From the NCBI RefSeq assembly GCF_026210795.1, contig NC_089453.1:1366501-1430500 (forward strand): a stretch of DNA of 64,000 nucleotides, in the 5' to 3' direction. The notes beneath the pieces are model-generated. The model was not told the origin of the DNA. It saw only the letters and a program-made list of their open reading frames with translations, and ran no database searches. Shown here piece by piece: positions 43,938 to 56,400 of the stretch. A program made the translations under genes and the position numbers. Source of the stretch: Rhizophagus irregularis (taxonomy: Eukaryota > Glomeromycota > Glomeromycetes > Glomerales > Glomeraceae). Each line of letters begins with the position of its first letter. Positions within the stretch are counted from its first letter, which is position 1.

Positions 43938-46900
43938 TTATTTCCTAACATCAATTATAGTTAAAAGATGTGGTGTATTGGGCATTTGTACATATCCTTT
44001 CATTCCCCCACTACTTTCATTTCTTCCTCCTGAAGCATTTTGATCATCATACTTTACTGTTAAACGCCATCGATTTATATCATATACCCCAGATCTATTA
44101 AAACATGCTTTAACCACGAACGTTTGTTCTTCATTAGCTGATAATGTAGCATATTTAAGTGTGGATCCCATCCAATGAAATATCATCGGTGTTATAACTT
44201 TGTGAAATGCATTGCTAAGGGAGAGAAAGCCTATATTAATAAATTTTTATTTAGCATTCGGTTGATACTCTTTATTACCTTCTGTTTGTTTCATGTTGAT
44301 CAGGTGAAATCATCTCTAGTGTAAATCCAATTTTTTTATTCCAAGAACAATTTTTTATAGATATTGTAATAGGAACAATGCAAAAACTATCAAAAGAATA
44401 AATATTAAATAAAATTAGATTTAAAATTTTTAAGTTATAAATTATTTACCTTTGAAGTTCAAAATCGTGCTCATATATGTCCATGCATTGTATAACAAGC
44501 TTCAAAGGACTATCATCCTTAAAATTCTTATTTTTAGACAAACTGTTTAAAAGTAAAGCTCGCTCTCTGATAGTTTGTTCAAATAATGCTCTATTAGGAG
44601 CTGAGTATATACTTAAACCTTGAAAGGGATTTTGTTGAACTCCAAGGTTTATACCAACAATGTAATGATGTCCTTGGCGTTGTAATGGGGTCGAAGATAC
44701 GTCTGAGGATACAGAAGATATGTTCCAATATAATGCTAAGTCGACATCGTTTGTATTATATAGTGTGAAAATATTATGATACTTATTTGAGGATATGAAG
44801 GGGAACTGATTTAATAAAGTGTTAGATCTCCATTGAACACGCGAATTCATTGAAAATCCTTCTAACGGTTTTGCCGAATTATTAATCGTACGGTCTCTCT
44901 GTTAAATGATTTTTTTTTGTTATAAAAAATTTTAAAAGAAAAATTATTGATTGATTAAATACTTACAAAGGGAATATTTGTTATAGTAAGATTTATTGGA
45001 GATGGCTCTGATTGTAAGTTCTTTTCGCCTATTAATAATCGTTCTAATGCATTAGACGTGAATGCTTCTGGAGTTATATCAGTTGTATCGTTACTTTCTG
45101 AGTTAGTCTCATTAACATTATCATTTGTGGAATGCTTTTCAATTCTATTTATTCTATAATAAATAAATATAGTCTGCCGTGGAATTATTGAAGATTTAGA
45201 ATCCGCATCTTCGCTATAAATATTATATTGTATTAATTTATAATTCATAAATAAAACAAACCATATTGATTAATACCTTGATTCGTTATTTATGGGTGAT
45301 ATTATCCAAGAAGGGCTAATTGAAGAAAGCTGAACCAACTGAAATTTCTCATCACTTTGCAAATTTTCGATCTTTATTCATATTTATATAAAGTGAATCA
45401 ATAGAAATTGTGGAAGACATGAAATAATAAACAATAAATTACCTCTACACCCAAAATAAATTCGTTTAAACCTCGAGTGCTTGGTCTGGTAAAAGCATTA
45501 ATTTTAAGCGAAGGTAAAACTTGTGTTGTTTTAAAATAACGAAGGCTTCTATATTTCATAGCCATATTATTGTCCTAGAATTACGAAATAAATGTTGAAA
45601 TAAATAAAATTTGCAATAATAAATCATAATATTAAAAGCATTTCCAATCAGGCTATACATAAGTGAAGTTCTGTGTAAAATCTAAAACCTTTTTATAGAA
45701 TTTTTTTACAAATAGTAATTTCCTTACTTTAACCATAACCCTTATTATATTAATTCATAATTCAAAATATTTAAACACATATAATACCTCTGATTCATAA
45801 GTAAATAAAAATCGGAACATATGTTTTCCAATGCGGTCTCCACGAATCCAAATTGGTATTAAGGTTGTTTTACCAGGTGCAAGTGAAAACGATGTTGAAT
45901 CTGGATTTATACATTCTTTTTGTGGTAATGGAATATTCTTTATGTTGGAATTAAAAATCGAATTTTTTATTTTTAATTTCTCGGTTTTCAGCGAACCATT
46001 ATCTGAAAAATAACATACATCGTTAATCTTATATGAAACTATTAGAAAACTTTAACTACTTAAAAATTTACCATAAATTTTTTGTTCCAACATCTCAGCA
46101 TCACCAATACAAAAAAAGCTGGGATGGCTCATTTTCACTCGTAGGTCAGTAAGGCCTTTTTGTCCTTTGTTGTTTATTTCCAATACAACCTGAGTTACTT
46201 CTCCAGAAAATAATAATTCTGGAAAAGAATGAAAAGCAACTTCAAGCAATGGCATTGGAGATGTCACCATTAGGTCTAATGATCGATCTGTAGCGTAAAC
46301 TACACTCATACGTTGCTCTTTTGTGTCGTTTAAGCGTTTTCCGTGTCTCAAGAACTTTTTTATTCCATGAACAAGAGAATTTAGAGTATATTGAAGTCCA
46401 AGGACTTTAAGTGTACCTTGTTTCTTAGGTAATACGCGTAAAGATATCTAAAGAATTAAATAAAAAATATATTCTATAATTCTTCAAAATGTTTATTAAT
46501 AACAAATTCGCACTGTTTACCGTTTTCTCTTCCAACCCTTGTAAGCACACTTCTGGAAGGATTTCCAAGTCAAATGCTTCAAATTTAATAAACTTTATAT
46601 CTGCATTATCTATATTCTCATTTTTCTGTGACAGTTCTTTGTTATTTACTTCATATGGACTACTGGAATCCTCTAAAGGAATATATTCACATTCTAAAAT
46701 CAAATCATTGATATTTATTTGAATGTGCATTGGGTTGTGAACATTGAGTTGGACAAAAAACGGTTCTAAATTTTCAATAATATAAAGAATAGTTAAGATT
46801 ATTAAACGCCATGTTTTAAGGAAGAAATTTCATACATACCTCCTACAGCACAGACGGTTCTATGTAAATCACTACCTAACAGAGATGGCTTTTTTCTTGG

Positions 46901-49900
46901 TTTTCCATAAATATCTAATCCAGTGAAACCCTCTTCTAGAAATTCTTTTTCCATTATCCCCCAAATTTCGTCATAATCGTTAGATTGGTGGTTGGATAAC
47001 ACAACCTTAACAGAAGAACTATCAATTATCGGAATGGGTAGTTCTTGTGGTTTTAAATTGAAATCTTTATCATTCTTTAAGGAATATTGCTTTGAAAGGA
47101 AAAAAAAAATTAACCGTTATCAGAATATATAGAAATTCACATTAAGAGTCGGCATTACCTTATAAATAAATAAGAATTCTTTCAAATATGCACTCTGTTG
47201 TGTAGCTGGCTGACGACTTGCTCTTAATAACTTCAAGAAAAACTTAAGAGACGTATCAAGGTCACCTAAATGAAATGATTGTCGACCGAGAGTGAAATGA
47301 ATATGATCTTCAACTAATGACCAAGAATGATTTTCAAAAACTTTTGAAGCGGCGAGATAACACCTATACGCATGCTCACGCTGAAGAATATTAAGGTAAG
47401 AGTAAATAAATATAAACGAAATTCGTTGTAAGATTCTAATAAAACGATTCGTCATATTCATCCTTAACCTGGTTACATTTCCCATATCTATGACCAGCCA
47501 TAATCATATGAAATGCGTATTTTCGAATCATTGGTCTGGGACATCTCAGAAAAGCGAGCGCAGCTTGCTCCAAAAAAAATGCACTACTCAAATCAGAGTC
47601 CTAATAAAAACGTAAACATACATTTAATAAATAAATAAATTTTATCTATCTATTTTGTTTTAAATTAACCTACATCACTGGTCATTCTAACTAATGCTGC
47701 TGGCGCATCTTTATACAAATTCCTAAATTTTAACATTTCATAATATAACAAAGTTGCTTTTGTTGCATAAAATGGTGCTTTAGCACGGTTAAGAAAGGCA
47801 TTTACAGATTGCTCAAAATAATGATCGATATCTTTTCCAATATTTGTTGAGGCCATCAGAAGACAGATACCAATCATTTCCTTTATTATAATCATAAATA
47901 ATAATCAATTAATGTTGCAAATATCATATTTATTAAATAAATGCTTACTTGAGCACCAGCATAAAACTTCCATGCTTTATCTGCCGAAAAATCTTTTTTA
48001 ACCGTATCATACACGGAATGCGCGAATTTATAATCTCGTAACATAAATGCATAATCCGCTAATTTACGCATTTGAGCTTCAGGCGTATTATATGCATATA
48101 TTGGAGTAACCAGATTATTATTATGAGGATTAGATACGTAAGGAGATTGTGCTGATTGTGAATTCATTGTTATTGATTTTGACCCTGTACTAAAATAACG
48201 TCTACCGGCACTAAAAAGACGACCAGTAATTCCGCGTCGTGATGATGCCACCTATAAGTAGTATTACTTGTGAATTTACTATTGTGGAAAACCCTTAAAA
48301 TTAAAAAAATATTTTATTATGTAAAATCCACCTGTTCATTCCACTGTCGAATATTTCTTTCCATATAAGGTATTAAACTTTTCCTGACTAATTCACCTAT
48401 AAAAGTATGAATGCCAACAATGTCCTCCTCACTTAAGTATTGACCATATATAACAGGTGGTGGTGCAATATTTCCTACAAGATTAAAATCAATAGCATTT
48501 TGTAGATCAGCTCCAAGGTTCTCTTTACTGAAAATCATTTCCTCGTTAAAAGATGATGTCGGAGAACTTAAGGTTGACATGGTAGGAGATAATGGAAGAG
48601 AATAACTTGAAAGTGAAGTTAATGAACTCTGACGAGAGTGATGTTCAGAAGAAGTTGATTGCGAAGAAGATGGAGTAGAAAGAAGAGCCTGAAGGATTTT
48701 ATTTTCATTGATACAAGATGTCCATATATCTGTCACAAAATTACTAGATTTAATAGGGGAAGTTGGCACAGAAAAAGGATCATTCTTCTCGGATGGAACC
48801 GTTAAAGATATAGAATTTAGTTTCAATAAATGACAATCAAGCTTATAAGTTCGTTTCATTTTTTCAAAAACTTCCTCAGAGCTAATTTAATAGTAAATAC
48901 ATTAAAATAAACTTAGTTAGTAAATTAAAATTCTAAAAAAAATGGAAATAGAAAATGAAATGAAATCAAAATACACACTGCTCCAGGGACACTTTGTGAT
49001 TATCGTGTAAAAGTACATAATATTTTAGAATATTCGGATCCATAAAACCTTTTTCAAAAATAGGTGCTGGCGGCGTTGTATTGCTAAGTTGATGCAAAGT
49101 GTTATCGATATCAGGGTCGGATGAACTTACTGCGATTATGCCTAAAGTTTGTCATAGCACAAAAATGTGTTAAGGCCTAATATTCTAATGATTGAAGTTC
49201 AATATATTATTTATTCTAGGTATTAAAGGATACACGCAACAGGATGATCGAAGGTGTCATGCTCAGATACGCCAATAAATGCAAAAAATAGTCGCCGATA
49301 CTCAGAATACCATGGTGTTATATCATCCTGATTTACTAATAATATTTACCAACAGAATAAGTCAAAAAATTTAGAATAATTTAAATATCAATAATCAATA
49401 ATAAAATTTCATTGCAATAATCTAAAATTAAAATTATGGAAATACCTGCCAAATACTTTTCGTTTACATCTGATTTCTTAGAAATCGGTGGTAAATCATC
49501 TAAAATGGTAGGTTTACCGATCGATTTTACTTTTTCGGCAATAATCTGAGAAGTAAGTCGAACATCGGGTTGCTCTAGATTCATCAAATGAGCAAAACGA
49601 ACCGTAAAGTTCTCTACTGGGTTCTTTAAACCTTGTGAATCTTCAACATTGACTAATTAAATGGAAAAAATAAATGAAAAGATAGCTTAAGTGAAAGTGA
49701 TTATTGAATAAAAGAAGGTAAAACTTCTCAAAGTACCTAATCTATGTCGAATTTTAGTTATCATACTTGTACTTTACTGTAAGGCGCCAAACTCATTCTA
49801 TTACGAACCTCTTCCTTCAATTAGATCCCCAAAAGGTTTAATTAGAGAAAGGAAATCAGGAAAATTGTTAACTTGACAAACTTGATCTGCATCTTGTGAA

Positions 49901-50034
49901 GATATAACGGCAATCCTTGGACTTAAAACTCGCGTAACGAAATCCTTGGGAGCTTGAGAATTAGATTGTTGTATAGTCGGGGTTGCCGAGCGAGATAGAG
50001 TTGAGCCAGAATTCGAACGACTCAGGGATTCCAT
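43938..50034 (-). CDS. TRAPPC8: TRAPPC8/Trs85-like subunit of the TRAPP complex, 19 exons
   Basis: Exons, 5' to 3' on the minus strand: 50034-49809, 49652-49446, 49335-49234, 49141-48979, 48881-48332, 48251-47949, 47880-47674, 47600-47469, 47380-47159, 47089-46840, 46765-46521, 46447-46072, 46002-45788, 45574-45443, 45371-45277, 45213-44967, 44898-44450, 44386-44279, 44214-43938. All phases agree and sum to 1,501 residues (animal TRAPPC8 is about 1,435). Family landmarks: LSPRIAVISSQDADQVC near residue 37, the IIAVSSSDPD and LKYYVLLHD segments, the Ser-rich insert in exon 5, GITGRLFSAGRRYFS, RPMIRKYAFHMIMAGHRYGKC, RLNDTKEQRMSVVYATDRSLD and the C-terminal FHWMGSTLKYATL. Trs85/TRAPPC8 defines TRAPPIII, which activates Rab1/Ypt1 in secretion and autophagy. 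Cytosolic and Golgi/pre-autophagosomal. Exon borders are predicted by eye. Confidence 0.9.
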
Positions 50035-50980
50035 CGGCTTTAATTTACGTTCAATTTACCTTTCTTTTTGTGAACTCTGATTATCTTATGATGACGATGA
50101 TCATCATCATCTGGTGGTATCCAATTTATGATGAATATCCCTTTATAATAGAATTTCTAGTCACAATAATTTCTATTCTTATCAAGATCTTGTGACAAGC
50201 TCCTTTATAGTATAAGAAGAAACAATTTGAGATAATTGTAAAAATGCTTAATTCTTGTATTTTTTTGTTATTGATGTATTCTTATTTTAGAAGAGCCGAT
50301 TTATCGCTTAATTTGAATATTCCAAGTCGGTCAATGCCAAAATATGAACTGGTTTACGAGTAGCACTAGAACTATTGCCGCAGTCTTCTGCTTACATAAT
50401 CTCCGACAATCGCCGATCATATTTGCATTTTTGTGATCAATTTACGCACATTGTTGTCAATGCATTCTGCACACCCACAAAAAAACTTTTTTCTTTCCAG
50501 ACTTAAAATTATTGTATACTTTACCGATTTTTATTACTTTTTGAATTCAAAATCGTTAGTTTTTTCCCTTTTAGGTTTAGACTTAATGAACTTGAAAATC
50601 ATTTCGCCTTGCAAAAAAAGCACTTTTGTTTTTTCTAAAATAGTAAGTGTAGGATATACAAATACTAAATACAAAATATTTATTTTACAAATGTAAAAAT
50701 TTCAATATTCCCACAACCTTCGTTTAGTAACTATAAAGAGAGACGAAATAAACTGTTTAGAGTACGTTAAACCTTTCTGTATATCTATTATCTTCTCGTA
50801 ATTCGGATATCTATCCAATTTTGTTTTTCGTTGATCTTGCTCCTAGTTCAACTTTCTTTTGTATAACTTAGAGCGAAAGGTGAGGAGTTTACTTACATAT
50901 GTATACAATTTTGAATAAAATATTATCTCTTTTTCAGACATAATTTAAGAACTGACTTATACGCCTTTACTTTTTAGGTT
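50035..50980. promoter_or_regulatory. Divergent intergenic region between TRAPPC8-like and DDT/WHIM genes
   Basis: 946 bp separate the two divergent start codons, so both promoters lie here. AT-rich with no motif I can name. A TTTTTAG acceptor-like site lies 3 bp before the plus-strand ATG, so a 5' UTR intron is possible. Confidence 0.4.
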
Positions 50981-53146
50981 ATGTCGGAAATACAAACAAA
51001 TTCTCCAATTGTTCAGGAGAAGTGTTTTATTCATGAACAGGACACGACAATAGTTCCACTTAGCAAGGAAGACGTTTTGGTACCGGGTATTGCTGACAAA
51101 CATCCGAGGGATATGCCGGAAATGGCATTTGTTATCGCTTTTTGCATCCAATACAACGAAGCGGTGGGAAACCTCAACTTCCTCCCAGAGGTAATATCTT
51201 ATTCAAATGATGAACAGGACTTTTTTTTTAAGTTTCAATGAACGTGACTTCAACATGTCTGTGCTTTTTTAATAGGAGCTAGAAGATGCAATTGTGCGCC
51301 GCGAGCCTGTCGATCTAGTGGAGCGTATTCATCGCTACTTTTTACGGAACGTTTTAAACTTTCCAAAGATAATCGAGTAAGTGTTAGATAATTATTTGCT
51401 TAAATGTCTTTACATTTGCTAAATAGTTTTAAATAACAATATAGCAAGCGATATTGGATCAGAAAATTGCGCGAGCACTTGCACGAAAGAATTGAGAAGA
51501 AAGAATTCATTTTCTCTTACAATCCTTTTGATAGGATTAAAAAAAATAAGTACCATGAGCTCTCGAATTTTGAGAAGGTAAGTTATGGAGTTAACTCACT
51601 TTGTATTAAATTTTACATTATGCTTCATCTCTGTTTTAATTTCAGGTTATGATTTTGAAGGACCTGGTGATGTGGCAGTTTAAGGGATCTGAAAAGATCA
51701 AAGCTATGTGGCAGTTTAAAGAATCTGAAAAGGCTCAGACTCTCCGCCCAGTTGAGATAGAAGTTCTAGGTGTCGACAGCAGGGAGTCGACCTACTTCTA
51801 TTTAGGTGGTAAGTATCTTTGGCCAATGTTAAATTTTCACATAACGTCCTATTCTAGCATTGTATTTCTCCATTTACAGTTGGAGCACGAATATATAGAG
51901 AGATCCCATCTGCTGATGATACTCAGCAATGCGTTTGGGAGGCACTAACAACAACATTACAAGATCTTAAGGAACTAGTTTCTGATCGAGTTGAAATAGA
52001 CCCTGATCGATCCGAGGAGGATCGCCTCTTGTACAAAAGAATTTCCAAGGAGTTGATCCCAGATGTAGAAGTAGGGTTGATTTTAATTTCTTATCAAAAA
52101 AAACAAAATTATTTTTTACTAATTAAATTAAGTTTTGTCGGTTTTTTTATTTATAGTATCAGTTTGAAATCAAAAGAGCAGCCGAAGAAGCGGCTAGAAG
52201 AAAGAAGCGCGGCAAAAAGCCTGCGAAAAATAAGGTTCGATACAACAAATCACCGAGAAAGGTGCTTTCGGTTGAAGAAACTGACGATGAAAATAATATT
52301 CAAGCTGACGTTACTGCGTCTGATGTTGGCCCAGCGCTTTCGGTTTCGATGTGGTCAGTGACGCATCCTTCCACAAATTTGCAGCCGGTACAGATGGCTC
52401 ATGATGTCAGACGCTTTTCTGCTAATCAAATGGCGAATTCGGATTTAAACGGCGTAACTACTTCCACAACAACCGTAAATTCCGCCTCTCAATATGATGA
52501 TGATGATGATGATGATGCTTCCACAACCACTTCATCGAGCATCCATGAAAAAAATCAATTGATTTATCAAAGCAGCTTTACGGAAAGACATACTGAGACC
52601 AGCACACCAAAAAATGTGATCTTTCATAAACGTCGAATGGAAGAAGAAACTTCTGATGATAATGACTCAAATGATTCTGATTATTATTTGGATTCTAACA
52701 AGCGCGTAAAGTTCGGACTTAATAACGATGATGTTATGATTCATAAATCTTATTACGATGATACCACCAAACGATCCAACCATGTGAAGGGAAAAGGAGT
52801 TCTTCGTAATGAACTGCATGGTAATTTAGAATTTGAGAATGCCGACATTGTTAATAAGGATGCGTCTAAGAATAAGGGCAAAAATGTCCTCCGTGATGAA
52901 GGACCAAGTCAAATAGTTGGTAGTTACATGAATCATTGCTACAACACCGCCAATGTCACCAATTTATCAGAAGTGGTTGACCGGGAAATTTTCAGGCCGG
53001 GACCAGAAGAACTTGATAAATTGGAGTGGTCCCTAAACCACGTGTTCTTCGAGGAGTTAGAAATCTTCGGCGAAGACAGTGATTCTGAGCTGTCTGAATG
53101 TTGTGATGCTTGTATAATGGAAGTTGATCAACTCTTAGCGCATTGA
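50981..53146 (+). CDS. DDT/WHIM-domain chromatin-remodelling accessory protein (RSF1/CECR2-like), six exons
   Basis: Exons 50,981-51,190, 51,276-51,376, 51,445-51,577, 51,646-51,808, 51,880-52,070 and 52,157-53,146, all in phase, give 595 residues. Residues ~44-105 resemble a DDT domain (MAFVIAFCIQYNEAV ... LPEELEDAIVRREP ... VERIHRYFLRNVLN). RYWIRKLREHLHERIE and FEKVMILKDLVMWQF fit WHIM1; LRPVEIEVLGVDSRESTYFY followed by ARIYRE fits the WSD/WHIM2 segment (RSF1 and CECR2 have LRxxPIGxDxxxxxYWY and xRxYRE). These domains bind ISWI-type ATPases and linker DNA, so a nuclear role beside a remodeller is inferred. The C-terminal half is low-complexity, with a basic KKRGKKPAKNK patch (possible NLS) and a GAT-repeat Asp run near 52,496. 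No PHD finger or bromodomain is visible. Confidence 0.78.
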
Positions 53147-53452
53147 TTTCCTCTTTTAAAGGAATCTTAATGTATATGGTATAATTATATTATTATGGAC
53201 AATATTGAAGGGATCTAAATTAATTGATAATGATTACGAATGAGTATAGAAAAGATAAAAATGTACATTAGCAAAACAAACTTGTATTTTAATATTTAAT
53301 TGAATGTAAATAATTAAATTTGCTAAATAATTTATGTAGAATTATTAATTTATACACGTCAAAACCGCCTAATCACGTGATTATGCGTCATTGATGGATT
53401 TTTTTCTTTTGGTTTTTTAAAATTTTTCTTCAATTGGTGTAAGAAAAAAAAA
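53147..53452. promoter_or_regulatory. Short intergenic region before the purine gene
   Basis: 306 bp, AT-rich. Contains CACGTGATTATGCGTCA about 80 bp before the ATG: a CACGTGA (E-box/Cbf1- or Pho4-like) and a TGCGTCA (bZIP-like) word side by side. In yeasts purine genes use TGACTC/Bas1-type sites, so a regulatory role is only a suggestion. Confidence 0.35.
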
Positions 53453-56400
53453 ATGTTAATTTTGCCAGGTAACCCCGCGCTTTCAGACTTCAAAAAAAAA
53501 ACATTATTAAAAAATATTCAAGCATATGTTCCAATAGATACAATTACGGCAATATATGTTCATTTTATACAGCCTCGTAATGAAGAATCATTAAAAATAT
53601 TAAAAGATTCGAAGTCAATAGAAAGAAAAATTTTAGATAATCTGCTTAATTATGGAATTATTAATACAACCAATGACTCGATTAATAAAATAAAAGAATA
53701 TATAACATCCCCAAAACCAATCGCTGATCCACACATTTTAATTGTTATACCAAGACCAGGTACAATTTCGCCTTGGTCTTCTAAAGCGACAAATATATCT
53801 TATATGTGTAATTTAGAACAACATGTAGAAAGAATTGAACGCGGTGTAGCATATTTATTTGGCACAAAATTAACGGTCGATATGAGACATATTATTTCAG
53901 AAAAACTTGTTATGCTGGATCATTTATTATATGATCGAATGACTCAAATTATTGTTAATCATCTACCATCATCTGAAACTATTTTTAAACACGGTAAACC
54001 CGCACCTTTAAGAATTATCGAATTATCAAGTGATAGTAATGAAAAATCTTTAGATCATAAATTAGTAGCGAAAAAAAAGCTGATTAATGGAAATAAACAG
54101 CTTGGATTGGCGTTAACAGATGATGAAATTGATTATCTAGTTGACGTTTTTGTTGGTGATTCCGAAAATAGTTTGGATAGAAATCCAACGGATGTAGAAT
54201 TATTTATGTTTGCTCAAGTTAATTCGGAACATTGTCGGCATAAAATATTTAGAGCTGATTGGATAATTGATAATGAAAAAAAATCGTATTCATTATTTGA
54301 CATGATTAAAAATACTCACAAATTAAATCCTCAATTCACTATATCGGCTTATTCTGATAATGCCGCGGTACTAGAAGGATTTAGAGCCACAAGATTTTCT
54401 CCCAATAGTGATTTTAAGTATAATTTATTTGAAGAAGATGTACATATTGTTGCAAAAGTTGAAACTCATAATCATCCAACAGCAGTTTCACCTTTTCCTG
54501 GTGCTGCAACGGGCTCTGGCGGTGAAATTCGTGATGAAGGATCTGTTGGTCAAGGATCTAAACCAAAAGCTGGGTTGACTGGATTTAGTGTTTCAAATCT
54601 TTTAATTCCCGGTTACGTTCAACCTTGGGAAATTGATTTTGGAAAACCTTCACATATTGCTTCCTCATTTGACATCATGATTGAAGCGCCGTTAGGTGGC
54701 GCTGCTTATAATAACGAATTTGGTCGGCCTAATATTACGGGTTATTTTCGTACCTTTGCTCAGGAAGTTCCTATGACTAATGAGACAAATGAAATTCGAG
54801 GATATCATAAGCCTATAATGATCGCTGGTGGATTAGGCACAATTAGGCCCCATCATGTGTTTAAGAAACAAATAACGCCAGGAGCTCATTTATTTGTATT
54901 AGGCGGACCTGCTATGTTAATTGGACTTGGTGGTGGTGCGGCTTCTTCCATGACAAGCGGTGCTAGTGATGCTCGTTTAGATTTTGGATCAGTTCAACGT
55001 GAAAATCCAGAAATGCAACGTAGATGTCAACAAGTTATTGATGTTTGTACAGCATTGGGCGATAAAAATCCTATTCAATCCATTCATGATGTTGGTGCTG
55101 GTGGATTATCTAATGCTTTTCCCGAAATTGTACATGATAGTGGATTAGGATGCATAATTCAATTACGCGCTATTCCAAATGATGACCCTGGAATGTCACC
55201 CATGGAAATATGGTGTAATGAAGCACAAGAGAGATACGTTTTGGCTGTAGCACAGGATAATATCGAATTATTTGAGAATATTTGTAAGCGTGAAAAATGC
55301 CTTTTTGCAGATGTTGGGGTTGCTACAGAAAAGCAAGAGTTGATCTTACAAGATAGTTTGTTAAAAGCTACTCCGATAAATCTTCCGATGTCAATTTTAT
55401 TTGGAAAACCGCCAAAGATGTTACGTGAAACGACTACTTTAAAACCACATCGTATACCTTTTGACATATCTCTAAAGAGATATTTAGTTGATGTTGCAGA
55501 TCAAGGTGAAATTTTAAAAGATGCAATAAACCGCGTTCTTCGACTTCCATCAGTAGCTTCCAAATCTTTTCTAATCAATATTGGTGATAGGACTATCACT
55601 GGATTGGTTGCACGAGACCAAATGGTTGGACCGTGGCAAATACCTGTAGCAGATGTTGCTGTTACAATATCATCGTATGGTGTTGGAATTAACGCGGGAG
55701 AAGCAATGGCGATAGGTGAACGTGCACCAATTTCTTTAATCTCACATGGAGCGTCAGCACGTATTGCTGTAGCCGAAGCAATTACAAATCTTGCAGCTGC
55801 AAATATTAAATCTATTTCTCGTATACGTCTGAGTGCTAACTGGATGTGTGCGGCGAATCATGATGGTGAAGGTTCAGGTTTATATGAAGCTGTACAGACA
55901 ATTAGTTTGGAGCTTTGCCCAGCTTTAGGAATTAGCATTCCAGTTGGAAAAGATTCAATGTCAATGAAAATGAAATGGAAAGATGAAAATGATAACCGGA
56001 AAGAGATCATTTCTCCATTGAGTTTGGTTATTACGGGATTTGCAACTGTGGTTAATACTCATAAAACTTTGACACCTCAATTAAGAACTGATATAATAGA
56101 AAACACAATTCTTGTGTTTTTGGATTTGGCGAATGGTAAGCAAAGGATGGGCGGATCAGCTATTGCACAAGTCTATAAGCAGATAGGCAATGAAGTTCCA
56201 GATGTGGAAAGTCCTAAGTTAATTAAGTCCTTTTTTAATGCTATCCAGGATGTTCGTCAGGGTGAATATGAAAGTATTTTGGCATATCATGACAGGTCTG
56301 ATGGCGGATTATTTGTTACTATTATTGAAATGGCTTTCGCTGGTCATGTTGGAATTAGTGTAAATATTTCATGTATTTTACAAAATAATGATGTTATTGG

